Below are positions 8,310-16,494 of a stretch of 16,494 bases of DNA, one piece after another. Below the pieces are notes generated by a model. That model did not search any database. It had not been told where the DNA came from and saw nothing but the letters and a program-made list of their open reading frames with translations. This DNA comes from Amoebophrya sp. AT5.2 (lineage: Eukaryota > Sar > Dinophyceae > Syndiniales > Amoebophryaceae), in contig RXOD01005013.1 of the NCBI GenBank assembly GCA_005223375.1, positions 1-16,494 on the forward strand, read 5' to 3'. Each line of letters begins with the position of its first letter. The first letter of the stretch is position 1. The translations under genes were made by a program, and so were the position numbers.

Positions 8310-9996
8310 CTACACGTACATCTCCGCCGACGTGGAGGGTGCTTTTGCTTCCAGTTCCGGCGTCTTGCTTGGCTCCTCGCGGGGGTGCTTCTGGATTTTG
8401 GTCGCCGTGCTCACCATGTTGTTCATTCCGCAGGCACCCTTGCCCCGAATGATGCGGTAGTGGCCCTGTTTTTTCGTTTTCCGCAGAGTGTTTGCTTTGC
8501 TCTAAAAGTGCATTGTGCGAGTGCGCAGGAGGAGCTACTGACCGGTACCTTTCTGAACATGGACACGAGGAGGTGGACAAATCACATTTTATACTTCTTC
8601 TCCCCATTCCGGTCCCCAGCTGTTTCTGATTTTCCACCACTTTTTCACCTCACCGTCGTCCTTCTTGACCATGCTCCAGATGTTGTCCTTTACCGATTCG
8701 CCCGCCTTCAGCTGCAGCACCCCCCGCGACTGCAAGTCCAAATGGTTCACCGTCAGCTGCTTCACCGCCATCGGGTTTTTGACGGAAGCCGCGTCTTCGC
8801 CGAACCCGACCAGCGTGACGCCGTGGTTCAGCTCCTCGGGGTCGCACGCGTCGGCATCGGGCTCGGCAATGCCACCCATGTACATCTGCATCATGTTCGC
8901 GTTAATGCCAATCGCCAGAGGCCCGTATTTGACCAGGGCAGCCGCAATCTCGTCCTCGACATCACCTGTGATCCGCCGCCGCGTAGATGAACAATAAAGC
9001 AAGATGACGAACAACGAGCAATCAATCGATGCAAGGAAGACGTCGTGGTCCAACGAGAAGTGCACGATGGATCGGACGAGGGTCAGAGTCTGATCGACGA
9101 TTTTATCGAAATGAATTTTATCGCCGGACCCGGAGCAGCATAAAAAAATATCAAGGTGGAAAATCAAAGAAACGACAGACAATAGATACTGATTTTGAGG
9201 AAGTTCTCGACGAAGACCCGCTCTCGCTTCGGGTTCTGCGTGCACTCCCCCGCTTCTCCGGTGTAGGGGTACTCCTGTTCGCGCTCGAGACCGGTGTCTT
9301 TCGCGATCAGCCACTTGTCAGCCTGCTCCGGGAGGCCGCCGTCACACCCGTTGTCCTGCTTGTCGCAGTCGACAAGTTGCTGTTCGGAGAGGGAGTAGAG
9401 CTCCTTCAACTCCACGAGGGCAGCGCCCTCCACGTTCGCCGCGGTGGCGAAGGCCCAACAGCTGCCGCACTGCCCCTGGTTCTTCACGGGGTTGGTGTAG
9501 CCGTTGTCCAGCCACGAGTAGGCGGCGGGAGTGTCCTTGTGGGAGGCGGCGGGCGGGGCTACCTGGAGGCGGGCAGTAGGACTACGATGCATGGACTCAT
9601 GCATTGGACTACGAAGGACAACTCATGCATCAAAATCTTATATTTTTTTAGTACCAGTGCCATGCTGAGCATTTTTTGTTTTTCGTTGGTGTCCAGCAGG
9701 GAGTTTCTGCCGGCAAACTCTTTGTTCGAGCGGTCGGCCAGCGGCGATAGATGGGAGTACGGGACCCAGTTCTTGTCCTTGTCGTTTAGTTTCGCCGCCT
9801 GTTTCACGTTCTCCGCGAAATACTGCTTTCTCGTGGCTTCCTCCTCCGCACTCTTGTAGCTTTTCCCAAACTTCAGCTTGAACTCAATCCACTGGTAGTC
9901 CAGCAGAGTCAGCGGCGCCTGTTCCACCTGTTGGGGCGCGGCACCCACCGCGCACAGAGCTCCGACCGCGAGAGTAGACCCGACAAAGCTGCGCAT
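8310..9996 (-). CDS. Cathepsin L-like papain-family cysteine protease
   Basis: Four exons: 9996..9655 (114 codons), 9562..9190, 8965..8595 and 8465..8310, total 1242 nt, 413 residues. Introns are 92, 224 and 129 nt, with phases 0, 1 and 0. This is a secreted or lysosome-type endopeptidase. Residues 1-20 are a signal peptide (MRSFVGSTLAVGALCAVGAA). The I29 inhibitor prodomain follows with an exact E-x3-R-x3-F-x2-N-x3-A-x3-N (ERFNIN-type) motif at 52-71. The mature domain begins around 120-130. Gln143 (oxyanion) and catalytic Cys149 lie in NQGQCGSCWAF, His286 in LNHGVTLVGFG and Asn353 in IRNSWGPEWGEEG, so the enzyme should be active. GLPEQADKWLI and EQEYPYTGEAGEC are typical of the family. Odd features are 66 residues between His and Asn, against about 15-25 normally, and a Pro/Ser/Thr/Glu tail after the terminal GACGMNN. 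The upstream in-frame Met at 10095 would bury the signal peptide, so 9996 is preferred. Confidence 0.95.
9579..9631 (-). repeat. Two-copy 26-27 bp tandem repeat forming most of an intron
   Basis: On the plus strand unit 1 is 9579-9605 and unit 2 is 9606-9631. Both begin GGACTACGA and end ACTCATGCAT. They occupy 53 of the 92 nt of intron 1 (9563-9654) of the cysteine protease gene. TGCATG-GACT-CATGCA within unit 1 can also fold as a 6-bp hairpin. Confidence 0.75.
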
Positions 9997-11623
9997 CTTC
10001 GCTAAAGTTTGTTTTGATAGAGATAGATTTCCGGATGCTAATGCTATGAAAAGTAGCTGTAGCTGACACTGAGCGGAGGTGCACTTCTTGCACACGAAGG
10101 CTTTCCTGCCTTTGCAACACGCTCTAATTTCAGGTCGTAATTCCTATTGATTGCTTCATCAAACACGATTTCGATGTGTATTGGAACCGTAGTGAGATCA
10201 AGAAAGAAAATCCTCAATCAGTGAATTACTCAACCACTTCTAGCAAGCAAGTTTGGGGTTGGGGAGGATTTCGTGGTCGACCTCAACAGACCTGTTCGCG
10301 AAACGAATTATAATCATTGCCTCAAAAATTTTCGTCTAGGCATATGTTCGTTGATACAAGCGACGGAGCCCATTTGGTCAACGGTCATCGAAACGCTCTT
10401 CTCTCTGCCGAGACGAGGCTTCTCGAACGATGCAGAAAAAACGTTGATCGATGGCGTGGAGGATTACAAACCACCATAGCACGAACACCGCTTAGCTTTC
10501 AATCGGACGATGGACATGGATTGCGGCAGAATTAGAAAACTGCATCGCGGCTTCGCTTGACTGTTTTCCTTTCGGTTGTAGTAGCCTATGTAGTTTCAGG
10601 CTTCAGACTTTGACCAAGGTAACGTCGCAGTCGATGTGCAAGCCCCGCTTCATTGATCGGCCTGACAGTGAAACCCACCGAAACTGATGTAATTGTACTC
10701 CTAGCAAATGAAGGAGATGTATTCAGCGTGCTGTTCTTGGTCTAGCTGCACCTCGGAATGCACGTGCAAACATTCGTCCGTTCCCGGTCCCATTCCCAAG
10801 ACCCAGGGGGCCAAACAATCCCGCGCCGAGGAAAATTCTTTTTCATGCTGCTGGTGCTACGGCTGGCCCTAGCGCACTTTGAAGAATTAGAGTTTGGTTA
10901 CACGGGTGTTTCTTTATATGTCTTTTCTATGCTAAGGGAAGGGGTTTGAAAAGGGAAAATTTGAGTGCCCGAAGAACGGGTGGAGTGGCATTTTCCCAAA
11001 AATAAAGTCACTGAATACCATCGATAAATATTCACGTATGACTATGATGTTCGTGATGCTTCGTGGCTTCCCGACGAGGGTGTACATGGAGAGCCAAACG
11101 ACACCGCGGCAGCGGGCCGTGATCTATATCTTCACTACGTTGGTACCAGGCGCACGCAGCATCAGCGAAGTCTACTTCCGTGATTATCACATTACCGCGG
11201 CGAGGACGGTCTTACGCTTAACATTCAATGGCGGAAGGTGAACAAGGTGGTAGTATGGGTCTCGGTGCTTTGAAAAAAAATTAGTCTCCTGCTGCCTAGG
11301 CACGTAAAAGGAATTTGTCTCTAAACAGTTTGTCTGCAAAGCAAAAACCAGGCTTAGATTTTCTTCGTAAATCGCAGTACGGCTTCATATCGTACTCGTA
11401 CCATGGAAGCAGATGCAGAAGCAGATTCTGTAGATGCTTCACTTCTACAACGGGGAAATTAAAAGTACTATATTTCCTCCATCTGCTGTCCTCGAGGTTG
11501 TTGATGATCTTGATCTAGATCTCGATGATTGCTGCTAAAAGTTGTAACCGTCCCTCGAAGAAGTTGTAAAAGTAGTTGAGCTTGAAGTTGATCTATCTAC
11601 CTCGAACTTGAAGTTGGCGCCCC
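9997..11623. other. Intergenic region of 1.6 kb, no gene seen
   Basis: It lies between the start of the protease gene and the stop of the acyl-CoA oxidase gene. Only short open frames occur, none family-like. The right end (about 11536-11620), just downstream of the oxidase stop, is a low-complexity run of AGTTG/TGAAGTTG repeats (TGAAGTTG at 11583-11590 and 11609-11616), likely 3' UTR. A GATCTAGATC palindrome lies near 11511-11522. Confidence 0.55.
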
Positions 11624-14600
11624 TTAGCTCTGGTCGGTCAAATACCGTCCTGTGTCGACGACCTCGCCGAAGTTATCGCCTTTGTTGAACGTCTTCCAGT
11701 CCTTTCCGATCGGTCTCCAGATGATGTCGTCGTGGATCCCGAATCCGTCGACCACCGAAACGATTTCCGGTCTCAGACGCTTGCATAACGCCGCCTTCAT
11801 CGGCCGCAACATCGGCACCTCTGTCTTCGCGTCCATAATTCCGAGCTCGACCGACCAGAGGCTGTCCTCCATCAGGATGTCCGTCGCGTAAAGCAGAGCA
11901 AGCCTACCCAGCATGCACACCGCGTTCGGCGAAAGGCCGGCGATCTTGGCACTCGTGTTCTGCAGGAGCTCCGGGTCCGCGCCCGCGGAAAGAACCACCT
12001 TGTTGAAGGATCGCAGGGACTCCCACTGGGCGTACGCGGCGGCCACAAGCTGGATCTCGTCGCTGAACTCCTTCAGGTTGGCGTCGTAAATCTTGTACCT
12101 GTTCGAATGTATTTAGCTACTTCAACAAGTAGCACTAGCAATAGCATGATCGGAGGGTCGGAGGTAAAAAAACGCTGTGCCATTTTTCCTGTTTCATCTC
12201 TCTGAGCGTCGGATCGAAGGACCACGAGGGAACGAGGTTATATGCGTGGTCTGCGAATCAAGCATGTGAATATTGATAGATGATCATCTACCGGAACGCC
12301 CGGTCTCCCTTCATCATGAACTTGGTCAGTTTCTCGGCGAACATCGCTGAGGCGCATTGCACCCTCTTCGCCAGCATTTTCTCCATCTCCGAAAGCAGAG
12401 AGCAGATCGCCTTGTCATCCCCCTGATCCGCGGTCTCCACCGCCTTCTGCCAGTCGATCTTGTACTCCGCCGGCGACACGATCGGGTTGAGGGCCGCGGT
12501 GTTAGTGCCCTTCTGCAGAATCTCCATCAGCTCCTTGGTCACCTTCGCGCAAAGCACGCGCGCGTCCCCCTCGGCCGTGATGCCGGCATGAGCGAACATG
12601 CCACCGAACCCGTTCGCGTCGAGAAACCCGACCCCCCCGACGCGCTCGCGGCAAACCACCGCGGCCTTGTCGCACAGCCACGCAGCGACGGGCTTCACGG
12701 AAGAGCACAGAATCACCAGCTCCATGTGCTTCTGCAAAAGCGCCTTCGGGTCCGCGTTGGGGTCGAGACCTGCGATTATTTTATTAATTTACTTGATTCT
12801 CAATGGGTGGCGGGGAAGGGGATTCATGAATCACAATCATTAACATTATCTTCGAGAGAAAGCAAAGCAGGAGCAGAACGAAATCGAACTAGCTACGATA
12901 CGTGGCGGAAGGAGGAGGTTTTGTCAAGCCGTTTTGATTTTGAAAGATCTCTTACAAACAGCCTCATCTTCATCTTTGGTACGCGTTGCTAGATGCAGCA
13001 AGTTCCGACCTGCCGGCGCGACCAAAAGCATCCATAGGCTCAGGACAGAAGAATGAAGTAAGTACCCATCTTCGTCCTTTCTGCGTATCTTCTCTTCACG
13101 TAGTTGTGGTAGAACTGGGTTGCGTAACAGCGCGCGATGAGCGGGAACACCTCGTGCTGGCACAGCTGGTAGTCCAGGATTGGGGTGTCGCTTTTCCCAC
13201 TCGGCCCCACGCCCATTCGCGTCAGCATGTAACGCGTGGAAATGGTCGTGATCACCTTCGTCGCGCCAATCATCATCGATGAAATGCACAACCGCCCCGA
13301 GAGCAGCTGATCCGCCAGCCGCAGGAAGCGTTCGCGGAGGCCGGGGGCCTTGGCGCCAGCCTTCCACCGGTAGTTGCCACCCTTCTCCACCTCGGCGTAG
13401 GAAGTCAGCATGTTGGTGCGCGGGATCTTCACGGTATCGAACCTTTTTTCGTTTTTAATGTTGGGGGGTCGGGGGCCATTCATGATTGATTTTTGATATG
13501 TCTATCGGGAAAAAAGTAAGTACGTCGGTCGTCGGTGCACATGGATGGCGGCCTTCAGCATGGCTCCCCCTCAAACACGAAATACTAGTTTGTTAAAGCA
13601 AATCAAAATCTTCAAATAGGCCAATGCCAATGCCAAAGACGAACGAATAGTATAAAACAGCCAGTCGGTTGTACAGGATCTTCGCGTTGTCGATTCCGTT
13701 GAGTCCGACTTTTTGTCCCATGTCTTCCACCCGGCACCCGGGCATAGGTTGCAACGTCTTCAGGTCCCGGATCTGTGTGATGAAGCCGTGGACCCCCTGC
13801 CGCTTTCCATCGATGATCAATTGCGCGAACACGACGCAGTAGTGCGCGTGGCACGCCCCGTTCGTAATCCAGTATTTTTGCGACAGCACCGACGGCGAGT
13901 GGATCACGAACGTGTCGTCGTTCGCGTCGTAGGTTGCGGTAGTTTCCATCTCCACGGCGTTGTTCCCATACCCGAGCTCGGAGAGACCGAAGCACCCGAC
14001 CACCTCCGAGGAGTTCGTCTTGTTGGCGAAAAACTCGCGCTGCTCGGGGGAACCGAGACGGTACACAGTACCTGGTGGTGCGATAGCGATGGCGTTCGTG
14101 TTCACAATTAAATCAATTGCTTAGCTTACTTTGCTGCCGACTGCCGAGGTACACGAAATAAAAATAAATTCTTATCACTTTAGTAGGCGGCTGAATAGTG
14201 TTAGTGATATCAGAATCAGTGTCGAGGAGCGCGAGCGGAAGAATCTTACTCATGCATTTGCATGATGTTTTGAACGCATGACCACATGTATGCATCGATA
14301 TGGATCTGCCGGTGCCCAACAAGGGCGGTACGTCAACATCGACAAAAGATAGTACGTAGAACTAGCACCTCCTACGCTACCTCTACCACGAAAATGAGAG
14401 CAGTGGGCAAAAAGATCAAGTGCATAGCTGCATAGCTACCTCCCCACAGGTTGAACTGCACGGTCATTTTGGTGGCGAAGGAGCCGTCTACCTGGGCGAA
14501 GGTTTCGTGCGCCATGAAGATGTTCATGGGATTCTCCTCGAAGTCCTGCACCCGGATGATGCCTTCCTTGCAGAAGCTCTGTAGCCGCCGCAGCGCGTGC

Positions 14601-14833
14601 TCGCGCTGCTCGTCCAGCGTGGTGTTGAAATAAGGCCGAAAGCACGCATCTTTCCCGATCAGCTTCTCGATCTTCCTCCTGTTGTGGTGGTTGTCGTGCT
14701 CAATCAGGGTCTTGATCGCGTTCACGTCCTTCTTGGAGACTTGGCAGGTCTTTCCCGCCTCTTCCAGCTCGGGCAGCACCTGGGTCATGCAGCTCATCAG
14801 CGGCCGCTGATACTTCTCCTCGATCGTTGTCAT
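11624..14833 (-). CDS. ACOX: Acyl-CoA oxidase
   Basis: Five exons: 14833..14440, 14071..13675, 13442..13066, 12769..12292 and 12098..11624, total 2121 nt, 706 residues. Introns are 368, 232, 296 and 193 nt, with phases 1, 2, 1 and 2; every junction restores family sequence (NLWG|GTVYRLGSPEQ, AKI-L-FDTVKIPRTN, TKM-G-LDPNADP, RAF-R-YKIYDANL). The enzyme oxidises acyl-CoA to trans-2-enoyl-CoA with FAD and makes hydrogen peroxide, the first step of peroxisomal beta-oxidation. The N-terminal helical domain is residues 1-130. The FAD/substrate beta-domain contains GCFGLSELGYGNN (157-169) and ETTATYD. VEDMGQKVGLNGIDNAKILFDTVKIPR is the acyl-CoA oxidase middle signature (read here as motif, residues about 246-271). 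CREXVGG (429-435) and TAEGD (454-458) follow, where Glu456 is the likely catalytic base. The C-terminus is TDQS, not an SKL-type PTS1. Length is normal for the family (about 660-700). Confidence 0.94.
14421..14436 (-). repeat. 8-bp tandem duplication beside a donor site
   Basis: TGCATAGC occurs twice in tandem on the plus strand (14421-14428, 14429-14436). It covers the first bases of intron 1 of the acyl-CoA oxidase gene, whose donor GTAGCT begins at 14439. It is short but exact and sits at the intron edge. Confidence 0.6.
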
Positions 14834-16071
14834 CTTCGCGAAGTAGGCCTCGACCGATAATTACCGTTATTTGAAATGCTGGGTAGAACTTGAACTAACA
14901 GTGACAGTCAGTGAGTAGTATTATGGCGAGAGCGACGAGGTCGACTTCTACCACGCAAGTCGTCGGGGTACGACCGGGTGTTGCTCGTAGTACGGTAAAA
15001 ACTCAAGTGCAGGCTCTTCTTTTTGCGTATGAATATTTTTGTCGAGCTGCTCCCTCGGCGTTGTTCGATCGTGACTCGGTGTTGTCTTTGTTTCTGATGG
15101 GGTAGAAGTGGGCTGTGGGTTCCTCTTGTACTTCTTGCTTTACATGTACTAATAGTACTTCTACGAGCGGGTTGTATCGGCTTTTCAGTCGCACTCTGAC
15201 GAAAAAGAAAAATAAAAAGGGGCACGGCTCTATAACTCAAGGAAGTGTAAAAAGTACTCCAGTTCCGCTCCACCGGGACAGAAGCCACCTGCTAGGAAAA
15301 CGAAAAAAAGTGGAAATGTTGATGAAGCTATATCTTGCGGCGCTTACACCTTAGATTTCCCTTCTTCCACCTCTCTTCCCGCCTCGGTTTTTGTTTTCGT
15401 GCTGAAACCGAAAAAAGAATGCTGGAGTCCAACGCAAAGTGAGTGTAAATATCACGAAGTGATGAACAACCGCCACAGCACGCACAGTCATCACGGAGGC
15501 CTACACTCGACTCCTCGCTCACACGAGTCTTCTTGCGAAGCCAGCACGATGATGGATACGACGCGGTCCATGGATGGCATGACGATGAGTAAGACTAAGA
15601 AGGAGGATTTACTGCATGTTGATGGAGCACCGATCAACGCCCTCTATGCTGACAATAAGTAAGCAAGCCGACTTCCACGTCTGAGAGGTCACTGTCACTT
15701 CTCGTTCTCCTTGTCCTTCTGAATGCTTAAATATGTCAAGCACTTCGCGGATACAGATTGATTCTTTGCGGGGCACACAGACAGAAAAAAACAGGCATGC
15801 TTGGAGAGTTTCATTGCGAGAGCATTCCATTGTCATCGAAGGACTCCGATTTTTCACGTTTCTTATTCCTTGAAAGCTTCACCGCATCCTACTTCTCTGA
15901 AACACGGTTGCGAGTCGAAGTCGCCGGCGCCGGCCGCGAGCTGCAGCAGGAGCGCTGACTGAGTTCAATTATAATATTGGCTCATTTCGTTGTGGTTTTC
16001 AACGCTTTCACACATTCATTCATTTTCTGCGCGGTGCCAACAATTTTTTTTTCCGAGTTCCGGCTGTGGCT

Positions 16072-16112
16072 CCCAAGAGGGGCACATTAAAAGACTGCCC
16101 AAGAGGGGCACA
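16072..16112. repeat. 15-bp direct repeat
   Basis: CCCAAGAGGGGCACA occurs exactly at 16072-16086 and 16098-16112, with a period of 26 bp and an 11-bp spacer. Flanking bases differ, so the identity ends sharply at 15 bp. It was not seen elsewhere in the window. Confidence 0.8.
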
Positions 16113-16204
16113 GAGAATCGTCAACCATAAGGTGGGCCAGGCCCGGTCCAACCTAACGACCCGTGGAAATTCGTAGAGCTAAAAGCAGCAGCCGGCGGGG
16201 AGCC

Positions 16205-16228
16205 CTTCGACAGAAACTTCAGTCGAAG
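16205..16228. repeat. 7-bp hairpin
   Basis: CTTCGAC (16205-16211) and GTCGAAG (16222-16228) are perfect inverted repeats with a 10-nt loop. It lies about 90 bp past the 15-bp direct repeat, in a gene-free stretch, after an 11-bp palindrome GGGCCAGGCCC at 16134-16144. It does not form a tRNA cloverleaf. Confidence 0.5.
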
Positions 16229-16494
16229 CAAGTCCGATGTCGTGTCGTTTCCCTCACCATAATTTTTATTTTATAACTCGCCTACCGCTACCGACTACTT
16301 CGCCACCATCCTACCCTACACTTCTTCTTTTCATCTGCGGACGTTACACCTCTGTAGATCGCGGTAACTATAGTGTAGTGCCAGCATGTAGTTTCGTATT
16401 TTTTTTATTTTGATATTTATTTTTCTGCCGTAGATCGATCATTTAGATGGGTTTATTTACTTACATGAAATTGTTAGGATCATCGAAATGTGAC

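Larger units (their letters stand above)
14834..16494. other. Region of 1.66 kb upstream of the oxidase, no firm gene
   Basis: No family-like protein was found. A plus-strand frame is open from about 15212 to 15662 but has no early Met, low-complexity His/Ser/Met content and no recognisable domain. A small GC-rich minus-strand island near 15905-15958 could be an exon (see findings). The right end has AT-rich runs (16021-16060, 16395-16425) and a direct repeat and hairpin, listed separately. Confidence 0.5.

Noticed and set aside
8179..8640. Minus-strand 153-codon frame
   Set aside because: It runs through protease exon 3, intron 3 and exon 4 in the wrong frame; the correct exon 4 frame gives the family's GHYRIIRGKGACG end.
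8208..8990. 260-codon plus-strand open frame
   Set aside because: Antisense to protease exons 3 and 4, crossing their intron; not a real product.
9029..9859. 276-codon plus-strand open frame
   Set aside because: It is antisense to the protease exons, whose minus-strand reading has the full catalytic signature. It is a shadow of GC-rich coding sequence.
12357..12992. 211-codon plus-strand open frame
   Set aside because: Antisense to acyl-CoA oxidase exon 4 and intron 3; low-complexity Arg/His/Leu content and no family.
15212..15662. Plus-strand frame of about 150 codons ending at a TAAG/GTAAGC site
   Set aside because: No early Met, no domain, and its donor-like end (GTAAG) is unlike all nine supported donors. 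Too weak to call a gene.
1..16494. CRISPR array, insertion sequences, rRNA genes
   Set aside because: No regularly spaced repeats, transposase motifs or rRNA blocks were seen, and the genes are eukaryotic with introns.

Overview
The window is eukaryotic nuclear DNA with split genes, no operons and no ribosome binding sites. All six genes I can support lie on the minus strand. Four are interrupted by nine GT-AG introns in total (92-368 nt). The intron boundaries were rebuilt by reading-frame phase and protein-family continuity. The one-way gene array, short intergenic gaps, atypical donor sites and repeat-built introns suggest a dinoflagellate-lineage alveolate, possibly a compact-genome one such as Syndiniales. 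This placement is an inference. No spliced-leader sequence or lineage-specific gene was found to prove it.

Layout, left to right (minus-strand genes are read right to left): (1) 1-1121, a partial nuclear-type coiled-coil protein with two visible exons, running off the left edge. (2) 1622-2200, a small single-exon helical protein of unknown function. (3) 2201-3303, no firm gene, but a decayed tandem coding-like repeat on the plus strand. (4) 3304-5163, an intronless multi-pass membrane O-acyltransferase of the Cas1p/CASD1/RWA family, without an esterase domain. (5) 5878-6921, a sigma-like glutathione S-transferase in two exons, with an acidic insert. (6) 8310-9996, a cathepsin L-like papain-family protease in four exons with a complete Cys/His/Asn triad and a large insert between His and Asn. 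(7) 11624-14833, an acyl-CoA oxidase in five exons. (8) 14834-16494, no firm gene; it holds a 15-bp direct repeat, small hairpins and one possible short exon.

The genes do not form one pathway. They cover fatty-acid beta-oxidation, lysosomal-type proteolysis, glutathione conjugation and Golgi-type glycan acetylation, plus two unrecognised helical proteins. The most interesting signals concern gene architecture. None of the nine donors is GTAAG/GTGAG-like. Six of nine downstream exons begin with GT, so GT is repeated at both intron ends, as expected for intron gain by insertion. One donor sits in a perfect 9-bp hairpin, and one 92-nt intron is mostly a tandem duplication. I did not find a clearly novel multi-gene system.
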